A DNA stretch of 64,000 nucleotides from JAOUEA01 sp040882605 (GCA_040882605.1 JBBEAY010000023.1:83937-147936); one strand, 5' to 3'; counted from the first letter of the stretch, positions 7,439 through 17,275 are shown. Notes: a model not told the origin generated them from the letters alone. Program-made: numbers and translations.

Positions 7439-8683
7439 TTACGGGCGTCGTGTTCGCCACGCTGAGGCGATGAGGACGACCTGCAGCAGTACCGTGGCGA
7501 GCACGAGGGTCCAGCCCGCCTTCGCGGCTGCGGCCCAGACGCCCCTCGCGGCGGGGCCGGCGACCGCCGCCGCGACGACGAGCACCACTCCGGTATTCCA
7601 CGCGAGCGCGCGAACGAGGATCCGCGCTTCTGCGCGCTCCCGAACCGCGTCCCGAGAAGGGCCGAATGGCCTTAACTGAGGCGCGAGGTAGCCGAGCGAC
7701 GCGGTGATCGCCTGCGCGAGCACCCCGAGGAACATCGCCGCGCCCAACGGCTCGAGCCACCGCCACGTTCCGGTCGCGACGACAGCGACGTCGACCCATG
7801 CGACGAGCGGGAACCACACGACCGTGGCGAGGATCGGCCACCGGCCGGGTGACTGCGCGGCGAGCATCGTGCGGAACACCGGTACACACACGACCGTGAC
7901 CGACCACGCGAAGAGAGCGAGTCCCACCGTGGCAACCAGTCGGCACACCGTGCTCAGGGTGCCGGAGAACCCGGTCCCGAGGAGCGCGACCACGGCGATC
8001 GTAAGCGCCGTCGCGCCCAACCTCAGTGCTCGAGCGGCGCGATCGTCGGCACCCTCCCTGATCCGCGTGCGACCGATCGTCGGGCCGAAGAAGACCACGG
8101 TCGCGAGCAGCGTGAGTCCGGCCCACCCCAAGAGATTCACGTGCAGATGCGCGGTTCTCGCGGCGAAGATCCATCGCCCATCGAGCACCCCCGTTCCGAT
8201 CAGGACTCCGAGCACTGCCCCGTGCAGGAACGCCCCGTGCGCCCGCTCGTACATCCGAACCACCCACGCGAATCGAGGCCCGAGCGCGGACCGCCGGAGA
8301 CGGCTCAGCCGCAGGTACGAGGCGAGCACCACTAAGGTCAGCAACGTCGCACCGCCGGCTACCGACCAAGGCGCGGCCGACGGAATGCCCCAGAGCACCG
8401 CCAACACACTCGCGTTCGTGGCCGCGAGTTGCCACCTCGGTGTCGTGCCCGGCTGATGCGTCAGCGCGCGCGAGAAGTGGTCGCTCAGCCCGAGAACCAG
8501 GTTCGTCACGATGCCGAGCGTGAACAGATGCACGGCGAGCCACCGTCCGCCTGGTAGCTGCCCACCCCCCAACACCCACGCCACCGTCGCGACCCCGTAG
8601 CCCGCGGCGACGAGCGCGACGGGCCTCAGCCGTTCGAACGGGCCGCGGCCTTCAGCAGGTGTATCTCGGCGCAGAGACATCAC
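7439..8683 (-). CDS. Multi-pass membrane protein, NnrS / heme-copper oxidase I-like
   Basis: 414 residues with about twelve hydrophobic helices. Conserved-looking elements are VHLFTLGIVTNLVLG near the N-terminus, then RTAHLHVNLLGWAGLT and FFGPTIGRTRI in the middle. The protein encoded at 29966-31195 has the same pattern at the same spacing (RRAHMTLNVLGFASLT, LLPTVLRVRM), so the two are paralogues. The His-containing helices suggest heme or copper binding, as in NnrS proteins that protect against nitric oxide stress, but substrate and cofactor are not shown by the sequence. Confidence 0.75.
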   Translation of the reverse strand: MMSLRRDTPAEGRGPFERLRPVALVAAGYGVATVAWVLGGGQLPGGRWLAVHLFTLGIVTNLVLGLSDHFSRALTHQPGTTPRWQLAATNASVLAVLWGIPSAAPWSVAGGATLLTLVVLASYLRLSRLRRSALGPRFAWVVRMYERAHGAFLHGAVLGVLIGTGVLDGRWIFAARTAHLHVNLLGWAGLTLLATVVFFGPTIGRTRIREGADDRAARALRLGATALTIAVVALLGTGFSGTLSTVCRLVATVGLALFAWSVTVVCVPVFRTMLAAQSPGRWPILATVVWFPLVAWVDVAVVATGTWRWLEPLGAAMFLGVLAQAITASLGYLAPQLRPFGPSRDAVRERAEARILVRALAWNTGVVLVVAAAVAGPAARGVWAAAAKAGWTLVLATVLLQVVLIASAWRTRRP

Positions 8684-8692
8684 GTCTGGTCT

Positions 8693-8851
8693 TCAGGAAT
8701 CCACCGGCTGGCGGAGGATCGTCTTCAGTCGCTCCGGCCGTGCGGCGTGGATCCCGAGGTAGATCGAGTGGTCAGATCCTCCACGCCCCGTGAGCCCTCT
8801 GTAGCGCTTCGTCAAGCCGCGAACCTCGATGACCGCCTCGTGCGTCGACAT
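8693..8851 (-). pseudogene. Truncated ABC transporter ATPase (N-terminal remnant)
   Basis: The first 17 residues (MSTHEAVIEVRGLTKRY) are a typical start of an ABC ATPase. Homology stops before the Walker A motif and the frame ends after 52 residues in an unrelated tail. No Walker A, signature or Walker B motif is present nearby. It looks like the 5' stub of an ABC transporter gene joined by deletion to other DNA, next to the NnrS-like gene. Confidence 0.5.
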
Positions 8852-8983
8852 CTCACGGGCGAACCTACTCCACCGGCACCGAAGCGCCTGATCCCGCAAG
8901 TCCCGGCACGAGAAGACCGCTCAGCACGTCGCGCCCGACTCTTCCGGCGGTAGCCTCGCTTCGAGACACGAAAGGGGGACGCC

Positions 8984-9211
8984 ATGACGGACACGAGGTC
9001 TCAGTTCATCACCGATGGTGTTGCCATCCATGAACACGAGAGTGGCGTGCCGCGGCACGGCTTGTCCGAGCTGCAGGCGACGGTCGTGACCGACGACGAC
9101 CCTTTGATCTCGGGCAAGATCGCCTGGGCGCACCTGAAGGAGTTCTCGGACTACTACGATCGGCTCACGACGATGGAGCAAGAAGCAGAGGCGAGTTCCT
9201 TCGACCGCTGA
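8984..9211 (+). CDS. Small conserved protein, DUF5661-like
   Basis: 75 residues. A good ribosome binding site (AAAGGGGG) precedes the ATG and TAGCCT at 8951-8956 is a possible -10 element. The C-terminal segment GKIAWAHLKEFSDYYDRLTTME matches my memory of short DUF5661-type proteins that contain a GKIA-AHL-EFPDYY-RL-ME motif. Function is unknown. It sits 22 bases before the SulP transporter gene and may be co-transcribed with it. Confidence 0.7.
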   Translation: MTDTRSQFITDGVAIHEHESGVPRHGLSELQATVVTDDDPLISGKIAWAHLKEFSDYYDRLTTMEQEAEASSFDR

Positions 9212-9233
9212 GTCCGACCGCCGACGCGATCCT

Positions 9234-10934
9234 ATGTCGAAGGATTCCGATGCGAACCCTGAACCGGGTTTGCGCTGGACGTTCCCGGTCTTCCGTTCCC
9301 TCGACGGCTACCGAAGGTCGTGGCTCGGCCGGGATCTGGTCGCCGGGAGCCTCATCGCCGCCGTGGCGATCCCGCTCAGCATGGGCATGGCCGAGGTGGC
9401 GGGCCTGCCGCCGGTCGTGGGGCTGTATAGCTGCGTGCTCCCTCTCGTCGCGTACGCGCTGCTCGGATCGAGCCGCCAGGTTGTCGTCGCGCTCGACGCC
9501 TCGACCGCCGCGATGCTCGCTGCCGCAGTGACTCCGCTCGCCGCAGGGCGGCCCGCGACCTACGCCGCGCTCGCGGGGCTCGTCGCCGTGTTGGTCGGCG
9601 TGATCCTGCTGGTGGCTGGTGTGCTCCGCCTCGGGTTCCTGGGGGACCTGCTCTCGCATCCCGTGCTGCTGGGGTATCAAGCGGGGCTCGCCGTCGTCGT
9701 CGCCGCTACCCAGCTTCCCAAGGTGCTCGGTTTCGATCTGAGGGCGAGCAGCAGCATCCAACAGCTCGGTGAGATCGCCCGCCGACTCGGCGAGACGAAC
9801 GTGCCCACGCTGATCGTGGGTCTCGCATGCGTGGGAGTGATCGTCGGTGCACGCGTGTGGAGCGCCACCGTGCCGGGAGCACTCATCGCCGTGGCGCTCG
9901 CGACGGTGGCCGTCGATGTCTTCGACATGCAAACCCACGGTGTCGAGGTGCTCGGCGCACTCCCGTCGGGGTTGCCCGGCCTGACATGGCCTCCGTTCCG
10001 AGCGGAGGATCTCGCCTCCATCGCATTGCCGGCGGCGGGCATCGCACTGATCGCCGCCGCCGACACGATCGTGTGCTCGCGGGTGTTCGCTGAACGCGGC
10101 GGCTACCGGGTCGACACGAACCGCGACCTCGTCGGGCTCGGAAGCGCCAACCTCGCCTCGGGCCTGTCGGGCGGCATCTCGGTCAGCGCGAGTGCGGCCC
10201 GCACGGCCGTCGCGGAGTCGGTGGGGTCACGCTCGCAGATCGCAGGGGTGACGGCGGCCGTGCTGATGGCCGGGGTGTTGCTCTTCCTCACCGACCTGCT
10301 TCGGAGCCTGCCCATCGCGGCCCTTGCGGCCGTGGTGCTCGTGGCGGTGCTCCGGCTCATCGACCTCTCCGCGCTGGCGGCGCTGTGGCGGATCCGTCGC
10401 ACCGAGTTGCTGATCGCCCTCGCGACGACCGTTGGCGCCATCATCGTCGGGCTGCTCGAGGGGATCGTGATCGCGGTGGTGCTGTCGATCCTCGACTTCA
10501 TGAGACGCCGAGTCACACCTCACGAAGCCGTCATCGGGCTCGTCACTGACCGGCAGGGGTTCTTCGACATCGATCGCTACCCCGGCGCGATCACCGAGCC
10601 GGGTCTCGTCGTGTACCGCTTCGACGGACCGCTCTTCTACGCCAACTCGGAGCGGTTCCTCGAGAGCGCGCGACGTCTCGTCGAGCAGGTCGACGTGAGG
10701 TGGTTCGTCGTCGACGCCTCGGCGATCTCCGATGTCGACGCTACCGCCGCGCGTATGCTCGTCGAGCTGCACCGGGAACTCGACGATCACGGGATCGCGC
10801 TGGCGCTGGTCGACCTCCTTGCCGGCGTCCGGGACATCCTTGAACGCGCCGACGTGCTCGAGCGCCTCGGCCCGCAGATGGTGTTCGACACGGCGGAAGA
10901 CGCCGTCACGGCGTTTCGCGCGTCGGCCGATTGA
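9234..10934 (+). CDS. SulP family anion transporter with STAS domain
   Basis: 566 residues. About residues 25-420 form the hydrophobic SulP core, including the GSLIAAVAIPLSMGMAEVAGLPPVVGLY segment near the first helices that is typical of the family. Residues about 440-560 are a cytoplasmic STAS domain (FRFDGPLFYANSERFLESA-like, with VVDASAISDVDATAARML). Family members carry sulfate, bicarbonate or other anions. The substrate cannot be fixed here. The gene follows a small DUF5661-like gene and precedes a decayed membrane gene. Confidence 0.92.
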   Translation: MSKDSDANPEPGLRWTFPVFRSLDGYRRSWLGRDLVAGSLIAAVAIPLSMGMAEVAGLPPVVGLYSCVLPLVAYALLGSSRQVVVALDASTAAMLAAAVTPLAAGRPATYAALAGLVAVLVGVILLVAGVLRLGFLGDLLSHPVLLGYQAGLAVVVAATQLPKVLGFDLRASSSIQQLGEIARRLGETNVPTLIVGLACVGVIVGARVWSATVPGALIAVALATVAVDVFDMQTHGVEVLGALPSGLPGLTWPPFRAEDLASIALPAAGIALIAAADTIVCSRVFAERGGYRVDTNRDLVGLGSANLASGLSGGISVSASAARTAVAESVGSRSQIAGVTAAVLMAGVLLFLTDLLRSLPIAALAAVVLVAVLRLIDLSALAALWRIRRTELLIALATTVGAIIVGLLEGIVIAVVLSILDFMRRRVTPHEAVIGLVTDRQGFFDIDRYPGAITEPGLVVYRFDGPLFYANSERFLESARRLVEQVDVRWFVVDASAISDVDATAARMLVELHRELDDHGIALALVDLLAGVRDILERADVLERLGPQMVFDTAEDAVTAFRASAD

Positions 10935-10958
10935 GTTTCGAGCTCTCTGGGAGCGACG

Positions 10959-11164
10959 ATCTCAGTCGGCGAGCACCTCGGCTATCTGCTCACCGGCGCC
11001 TGGACCGGCCTCGTCGGGATCGCCGTCCTGCAGGGCGTTGCGGTCGCGACCTGGCTCGGTTGGGTGGCGCTCCCGATCGGAGCTGGTCTGGTTCTCGCCT
11101 CGGCCGAGTTCCTAGGTCCGAACGAGGAGAAGGGATGGGAGCTCGCAGGCAAGGCGGCGCTGCG
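10959..11164 (+). pseudogene. C-terminal remnant of a DUF4386-like membrane protein
   Basis: Between the SulP gene and the metal ATPase gene, the frame beginning at 10959 reads ISVGEHLGYLLTGAW, then two hydrophobic helices, then FLGPNEEKGWELAG. This resembles the C-terminus of DUF4386-type integral membrane proteins. There is no start codon or N-terminal part upstream, since the frame begins inside the end of the SulP gene region. It is most simply a decayed 3' remnant. The rest of this gap up to 11320 shows nothing convincing. Confidence 0.45.
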
Positions 11165-11320
11165 CGAACGACAGACGAGAGAGGGCCGGCGCAACTCCTG
11201 GGGGTTCTGGGAATCTCCATGTTCCGCAGAAGGACCGGTACCAGACCAGATTCCGCCACCAGGTCTGCGCTCTCAACCCTATGATTCCCGATCGGTCGTC
11301 AGTGTGGCGGCAACTTCAGG

Positions 11321-13252
11321 ATGGGGGAGAGAGCAACGCGTTCTATCAAGTCGGCCAAGGGCTCGGGCGGTCACCAGGTGCACGCGGCCGGGAGGTTCCG
11401 CTCACCAGGAAATCTGACCTTCCTCTGGCTCGGCGCGTCGGTGGTCGGCGTCGTGGCCGGTGCTCTCCTGTGGTTGGCGGGTATGGAGGGCGCCGCCGAT
11501 CTGGCGTGGGCCGTGACGACGACCATCGCATCGGTGCCGCTGCTCATAGGGGTCGTGGCCGGCCTCGTCAAACGGACCGCGGGTGTGGATATCATCGCGG
11601 CGCTCGCGATCGTGGGCTCGCTGGCGCTCGGTGAGTACCTGGCGGGCGCCATCATCGCGCTCATGCTCGCGAGCGGACGGGCACTTGAGACCTTCGCCAA
11701 TCGGCGGGCCCGACGCGATCTCTCGTCCTTGCTCGAGCGGGCACCCCGCACGGTCACCCGGTACGAAGACGGCCGACTGGTGTCCCTGCCTGTCGGAGAT
11801 GTTCACGAAGGGAACCTTCTCCTCGTCAAGTCGGGGGATGTGGTCCCCGTGGACGGCGTCGTGGAAGGATCTCCTGCGGTCCTCGATGACTCGGCGCTGT
11901 CCGGGGAATCACGGCCCGTGGTGCGCGATGCTGGAGCCCCGGTGAGTTCCGGGGCGGTGAACGCCGGTTCTGCATTCGATCTGCGAGCCACCGCGACAGC
12001 CGAGCGGAGCACGTACGCCGGCATCGTTCGGTTGGTGCGAGAGGCTGAGGCCTCCAAAGCTCCGGCCGCACGCCTCGCCGACCGCTACGCGGCGATCTTC
12101 GTGCCTGTGGCGTTGGCGCTCGCAGGCGCTGCATGGGCGGTGTCGGGCGACCCCAGCAGAGCGCTCTCGGTGCTCGTGGTCGCGACCCCTTGTCCTCTGA
12201 TCCTGGCGGTACCCGTTGCGATCGTGGCTGGCATCTCTCGCGCCGCCAGACTCGGCATCATCGTCAAGGGCGGGGGCGCACTGGAGACACTGGGCCGCGG
12301 CCGAGTCCTGCTGTTCGACAAGACGGGAACGCTCACGATGGGGATGCCTCACGTGGCGGATGTTGAGGCCTTCGGTGAGATCGACCCGGCGGAGCTGCTC
12401 CGCTTGGCAGCCTCCCTGGACCAGGTCTCATCACACGTGTTCGCCGGGGCGATCGTCGCTGCCGCACACGAGCGAGAGCTCCCGCTCAGCTTCCCCGAGA
12501 CCGTCGATGAGAGGCATGGAGCCGGGATCAGAGGCCATGTCGATGGGCGGGCGGTGGCGGTAGGCACGGCGGATCATGTGAGGGCCGAAACGCCCCTTCC
12601 GGCTCGTGCGCACGACGTGCGCGCCCGCTGCGAGCTCGATGGTTCCTCGTGCGCTTTCGTGGGTCTCGATGGCTCGGTGTCCGGCGCCATCGTGATCGAC
12701 GACCCCGTTCGACCGGAGGCGCCAGGGGTGATCAGATCGCTGCGACGAGCGGGGATCGAGCGAGTGATCATGGTCACGGGAGACCACTCCGATGTGGCGC
12801 GGTCGGTCGCGGCCTCTCTGGGCGTCGACCAAGTCCTCTCCGAGCTCTCTCCCCAGGAGAAGATCGAGGCTGCTGAGGCCGAACGACGCGGCGGCCTCAC
12901 GACGATCATGGTCGGTGACGGGATCAACGACGCGCCTGCCCTGGCTGCGGCTGATGTCGGGGTCGCGATGGGTGCGCGAGGTGCGACGGCTTCTTCCGAA
13001 GCCGCCGACGTCGTCCTCGTGGCGGACCGACTCGACCGGCTGGTCGACGCCGTGACCATCGCACAGCGGTCCAGGTCGATCGCCATCCAGAGCGCGGTCC
13101 TCGGCATGGGGCTCGCGTTCGGGTTCATGCTCCTCGGCGCCTTCGGGCTTTTCGGGCCCGTGGGAGGCGCTGTCGTGCAAGAGTTCATCGACGTAGCCGC
13201 CATCCTCAATGCGTTGCGAGCGCTGGGCGATCAGCGCCGATCTCGGAGGTAG
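11321..13252 (+). CDS. P1B-like heavy-metal translocating P-type ATPase
   Basis: 643 residues. The order is a pair of N-terminal helix hairpins, the actuator domain with SGES, the metal-site helix TPCPLI (289-294), the phosphorylation site DKTGT (Asp333), GDGIND and two final helices. This is a P1B layout without an N-terminal metal-binding domain. Two features are atypical: the intramembrane motif is TPCP rather than CPC or SPC, and the P1B HP dipeptide is His372-Val (SSHVFAGAIV). The metal cannot be predicted. The ATG at 11321 is poorly supported by a ribosome binding site, so the true start may be slightly downstream. Confidence 0.88.
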   Translation: MGERATRSIKSAKGSGGHQVHAAGRFRSPGNLTFLWLGASVVGVVAGALLWLAGMEGAADLAWAVTTTIASVPLLIGVVAGLVKRTAGVDIIAALAIVGSLALGEYLAGAIIALMLASGRALETFANRRARRDLSSLLERAPRTVTRYEDGRLVSLPVGDVHEGNLLLVKSGDVVPVDGVVEGSPAVLDDSALSGESRPVVRDAGAPVSSGAVNAGSAFDLRATATAERSTYAGIVRLVREAEASKAPAARLADRYAAIFVPVALALAGAAWAVSGDPSRALSVLVVATPCPLILAVPVAIVAGISRAARLGIIVKGGGALETLGRGRVLLFDKTGTLTMGMPHVADVEAFGEIDPAELLRLAASLDQVSSHVFAGAIVAAAHERELPLSFPETVDERHGAGIRGHVDGRAVAVGTADHVRAETPLPARAHDVRARCELDGSSCAFVGLDGSVSGAIVIDDPVRPEAPGVIRSLRRAGIERVIMVTGDHSDVARSVAASLGVDQVLSELSPQEKIEAAEAERRGGLTTIMVGDGINDAPALAAADVGVAMGARGATASSEAADVVLVADRLDRLVDAVTIAQRSRSIAIQSAVLGMGLAFGFMLLGAFGLFGPVGGAVVQEFIDVAAILNALRALGDQRRSRR

Positions 13253-13683
13253 ACGAACCAATGGACGAGGCCGACCAAGAGTGCTCCGCCGGACGGGAGC
13301 GAAGTCTTCGCGGCAGCGATCGACAGAGCGGTCGCACCGACTGCGCCGTCGGACTGTTTCCACCATTCGGGCAGCCACACCATGAGCGCGATGCCGAGGG
13401 CACCGATTAGGTTGCCGACGTAGACCGGGGCCCAGTCCCCGGACCCTGGCGTCGAGCCGGTGAGGATCGTCGTCGACAGGACGGCCGCGAGACCGATGAA
13501 CGCCCAGGCCAGGACTCCGACACGAAGGTCGATAAGACGGGTGCGTTCGCCTTCGCGACCCCGCGTCTCAACGAGAGCCGAGGTCTCGTTCGGGGCGAAG
13601 GAGAGCGCTCGCACCACTGGCCGGATGGCCCGACGGTGATGGGTCGCGGCCTCCCGAACACGGGCCACTCGGCCCTGACTCAT
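13231..13683 (-). CDS. Small membrane protein with three hydrophobic segments
   Basis: 150 residues. A basic, cytosolic-looking N-terminal 50 residues is followed by hydrophobic segments near 54-74, 85-105 and 115-142, with a WLPEWWKQSD loop. Its 3' end overlaps the end of the convergent metal ATPase gene by about 20 bases. No family is recognised. The reading frame keeps strong GC third-position bias, supporting real coding. Confidence 0.55.
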   Translation of the reverse strand: MSQGRVARVREAATHHRRAIRPVVRALSFAPNETSALVETRGREGERTRLIDLRVGVLAWAFIGLAAVLSTTILTGSTPGSGDWAPVYVGNLIGALGIALMVWLPEWWKQSDGAVGATALSIAAAKTSLPSGGALLVGLVHWFVYLRDRR

Positions 13684-13758
13684 GGACCCGCTTCGACCAA
13701 AATGACGAGAGAGGTCCGGCCGTGGGCCCGGGCGTGATCCGAGAGGAGGACGAGGACG

Positions 13759-14439
13759 ATGACACGGCTCGTACGTGATGTCATGAAGCCTGAGGCGATC
13801 TCGATCGGGCGGGGTGCCGCATTCTAAGGATGTCGCCCGGTTGATGTCCCATCACCGGCTGAGTGCCCTGCCGGTCGTCGACGACGACGAGCGTGTGGTC
13901 GGGGTCGTGTCAGAGACCGATCTCATCGTGCGTGACGAGACGTTCGGGCGACCGCATGTGGTCGAGGGTCGCAGGGTCCGATCGCTACGTCGGAAGGAGC
14001 CCAGGCCGTTGCGGTCCACGACCTGATGACAGCGCCCGCGATCACGATCGGACCCGAGGCGTGCCTGGCGGAGGCAGCCGGCCTGATGCGCAGACATAGG
14101 GCGAAGATCCTGCCCGTCTGCGACCCGAGCGGTCGTCTCCTCGGAGTGGTGTCGCGGTTGGATCTCGTTCGTGAGTTCCTGCGTGACGATGCAGAGATCG
14201 CCGAAGAAGTGACCCACGTGCTGCAGCGAGAGATGTCGATCCCTGCGAGTGCGGTCCACGCAACTGTGAACGAGGGTATCGTGACCCTCGAAGGCCAGGT
14301 CGAACGCTGTTCGCAGGTTCCGTCGATCGTCGACCGAGTCCGACGCATCGCTGGAACGGTCGAGGTAGTCACCAGGCTCAATCGGATCGAGGATGACACG
14401 CTCCTCGAGTTCGGCCCTCTTCCCAGGGTTGGATGGTGA
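13759..14439 (+). pseudogene. CBS-CBS-BON domain protein broken by two frameshifts
   Basis: An ATG at 13759, with GAGGA motifs upstream, starts MTRLVRDVMKPEAISIG, a CBS domain opening, but the frame hits TAA at 13826. The same CBS domain goes on in another frame (SKDVARLMSHHRLSALPVV, then VVGVVSETDLIV). After a short linker, the second CBS domain (HDLMTAPAITIGPEACLAEA) and a C-terminal BON domain (VHATVNEGIVTLEGQVE) continue in a third frame to 14439. Intact relatives have this domain order in one frame, with a longer linker. Either the gene is decayed or the assembly has indels. It lies just before a cation ATPase gene in the stress island. Confidence 0.75.
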
Positions 14440-14464
14440 TCACCACGGAACGAGCGGGGTGCAC

Positions 14465-17275
14465 GTGGCGAACGAGAATCATCGCGTAGCTATCCCACCG
14501 TCCCCACCTGAGCCCTCCCTGACCCTGAAGGTCGCCGCCAGGCTCGAGATCAAGGCGCTGATGCAACTCCTCCGGACACGGGCGGAGGGCCTGTCGGCGG
14601 AGGAAGCGGCAGCGGTCCTCCACCTCGTTGGTCCCAACCGTCTTCCCCAACCGGCGGGCCGCGGTCTCATCGCGAAGCTGGTGTCTCAACTGACGCACTT
14701 CTTCGCGGTGATGCTCTGGCTGGCGTCCGTCCTCGCGATGATCGGCGGCATGCCGCAGCTGGGGATCGCGATCGTCCTCGTCGTCCTCGTCAACGGTGTC
14801 TTCAGCTTCGCGCAGGAAGAACGGGCGGCAAAGGCAGCAGCGGCGATCGTGGAGCTGATGCCGGCGGTGGCCGACGTCATGCGAGACGGTCGCAGGTCTC
14901 GCGTCGACGCCGAGGCACTCGTGCCGGGCGACATCGTCCTCCTCGGGGAAGGCAACCGGATCTCGGCCGACGCCCGGCTGATCGCCACGGACGGGCTCTT
15001 GGTCGACACGTCGACCCTGACAGGGGAGTCGGTGCCCGTGGCGCGGACGGCCTCGGTACTAGACAGCAACCCGGAGCCATCGTCCGACGCCGAGAATCTG
15101 GTGTTCGCCGGGACGCACGTGGTCGCGGGATCCGCAGCGGCTATCGTGTTGCGAACCGGCTCTGCGACCGTGCTCGGGAGCATCGCGCAGATGACGGGGA
15201 ACGTGGTCCGCCGACCCACCCCACTTCAGACGGACCTCCACCGCACGGTGAAGATCGTTGCTGCGTTCGCCGTCACCGCGGGCGTGCTCTTCTTCGGGGT
15301 GTCCCTCGGGCTCGGAACCCCCGTGCGGGACGGGTTCCTGTTCGCGGTCGGCGTGATCGTCGCGCTCGTGCCCGAAGGACTGTTGCCGACCGTCACGCTC
15401 GCGCTGGCCATGAGCGCGTTGCGGATGTCCCGCAGGGGAGCACTGGTTCGTCGATCCGAGTCGGTCGAGACCCTCGGGGCCACCACGGTCATCTGCTCCG
15501 ACAAGACGGGGACGATGACGACGAACCAGATGACGGTTCGGGTGCTTGCGACGGAGATGGACCTGATCGAGGCCACCGGACTCGGTTGGCGACCGGGGGG
15601 TTCACTCTTCGCGCGGGGTCGCCCGGTCTCCGCGACTGATCAGGTCCGTCTGTCGCCGATCCTGCGGGCGGCCGCGCTGTGCGGTGACGCCGAGCTCGAG
15701 GAAGGGGAGGGCAAGTGGCGCTGCGTCGGGGACCCGACGGAGGGGGCGCTCGTCGCGTTCGCTCGGAAGGGAGGCGTCGGTCGCGAGGAGGAAGCAAGGC
15801 GCACTCCACGCGTTCGGAGCTTTCCCTTCGATTCGCGTCGGATGCGGATGAGCACGCTGCACGCCCTGCCGGACGGCTCGTTCGAGCTCTTGGTAAAGGG
15901 AGCGCCAGAATCGGTGCTGCACGGATGCAGCCTCGAGCTCGTCGGCGATCAGAACGAACCGATGGATGCCGCTCGCACCGCTGGCGTGCTCGCTCGAGTT
16001 GATGCGTTGTCAGGCCACGGCCTCCGCGTCTTGGCTCTTGCTAGGAGAGCGGTGACCCCCTCTGCCGCTCCCGGTTCCTCGGCGGATGCCGAGTGTTCGA
16101 TGACGCTCCTTGGTCTCGTCGGGTTGGAGGATCCGATCCGCCCGGAGGTGCCTTCGGCGATAGCGCGCTGCCGTGAGGCGGGGATCAGGGTCGTGATGGT
16201 CACCGGGGACCATCCACACACCGCCTCGTCGGTTGCCCGGTCCGTGGGTATCGACGGCGATCGTCTCCTGCTGGGCTCAGCACTTCCAGAGGACGATGAC
16301 GAGCTTCGCGACGCCCTGGCCGATGTCCGTCTCGGCATCCTCGCGCGGATCGGTCCAGAGCAGAAACTGCGGATCGCGGCGGCCTTGCAGCGAGCCGGCC
16401 ACGTCGTCGCGATGACGGGCGACGGTGTGAACGACGCCCCGGCACTTCGGCAAGCCGACATCGGTGTCGCGATGGGCATCACGGGCACCGATGTCGCGAG
16501 GGAAGCTGCCGACCTGGTCCTGCTCGATGACAACTTCGCGCACATCGTCGAGGCCGTCGAGGAAGGTCGAGGCGCCTTCGACAACACGCGGCACTTCCTC
16601 ACCTACCACCTCACGGACAACGTCGCGGAGCTCGCTCCCTTCGTCGTGTGGGCGCTCTCCGGCGGCAGGATCCCACTGCTGTTGACCGTGCTTCAGGTGC
16701 TTGCCCTCGACATCGGGACCGACCTGTTGCCCGCCTTGGCGCTGGGCGCTGAACGGCCGGCGCCCGGCACGATGCAGCGTCATCCGCGCAGCGGATTTGA
16801 ACACCTGCTGGATCGATCCGTGCTTCTGCGTGCCTTTGGTTGGCTCGGGCCCATCGAGGCGATCGTGTCGATCGGTGCTGCCCTCGTGACTGCTGCGGCG
16901 TTGTTCGGGTGGAGTGTCGGTGAGTCCCTTCCCTCCACCGGACGGGAGTTGGCCACCATGAGCGGCGTTCTCTTCTCGTCCATCGTGTCGATGCAGATGG
17001 CCAACGCTTTCGGTTGCCGCAGCGACACGGCCTCGGCCCTCAGCGACGTCCTCGGGAACCGGCTGCTGCTCATCGCGGTCGGGGTAGAGGCGTTCGCGCT
17101 CGCCGGCTTCCTATACGTGCCGGTGATTTCGCGAGCGCTCGGGGGCGGGTCTCCGACGGCTGTCGGTTGGCTGATCGTGTTGACGACTCCTCTGATCCTG
17201 GCCGGCGCGGAAGAAGCGAGGAAGGCCTGGTCGCGCCGGTGCCACCGCGGACGCGGAAGGACCCACCTCCTCTAG
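14465..17275 (+). CDS. P2-type cation-transporting ATPase (calcium/magnesium-like)
   Basis: 936 residues from a GTG at 14465; a start at 14393 would overlap the CBS-BON remnant. The order is an N-terminal cation-ATPase domain (about 20-95), LTGES in the actuator, PEGLLPTVTLALA in the fourth membrane helix as in Ca2+-type pumps, DKTGT (Asp346), a nucleotide-binding KGAPE, TGDGVNDAPAL and a C-terminal group of six helices. It resembles the CtpF/MgtA group; mycobacterial CtpF belongs to the DosR regulon. A perfect hairpin covers the stop codon. Confidence 0.92.
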   Translation: MANENHRVAIPPSPPEPSLTLKVAARLEIKALMQLLRTRAEGLSAEEAAAVLHLVGPNRLPQPAGRGLIAKLVSQLTHFFAVMLWLASVLAMIGGMPQLGIAIVLVVLVNGVFSFAQEERAAKAAAAIVELMPAVADVMRDGRRSRVDAEALVPGDIVLLGEGNRISADARLIATDGLLVDTSTLTGESVPVARTASVLDSNPEPSSDAENLVFAGTHVVAGSAAAIVLRTGSATVLGSIAQMTGNVVRRPTPLQTDLHRTVKIVAAFAVTAGVLFFGVSLGLGTPVRDGFLFAVGVIVALVPEGLLPTVTLALAMSALRMSRRGALVRRSESVETLGATTVICSDKTGTMTTNQMTVRVLATEMDLIEATGLGWRPGGSLFARGRPVSATDQVRLSPILRAAALCGDAELEEGEGKWRCVGDPTEGALVAFARKGGVGREEEARRTPRVRSFPFDSRRMRMSTLHALPDGSFELLVKGAPESVLHGCSLELVGDQNEPMDAARTAGVLARVDALSGHGLRVLALARRAVTPSAAPGSSADAECSMTLLGLVGLEDPIRPEVPSAIARCREAGIRVVMVTGDHPHTASSVARSVGIDGDRLLLGSALPEDDDELRDALADVRLGILARIGPEQKLRIAAALQRAGHVVAMTGDGVNDAPALRQADIGVAMGITGTDVAREAADLVLLDDNFAHIVEAVEEGRGAFDNTRHFLTYHLTDNVAELAPFVVWALSGGRIPLLLTVLQVLALDIGTDLLPALALGAERPAPGTMQRHPRSGFEHLLDRSVLLRAFGWLGPIEAIVSIGAALVTAAALFGWSVGESLPSTGRELATMSGVLFSSIVSMQMANAFGCRSDTASALSDVLGNRLLLIAVGVEAFALAGFLYVPVISRALGGGSPTAVGWLIVLTTPLILAGAEEARKAWSRRCHRGRGRTHLL

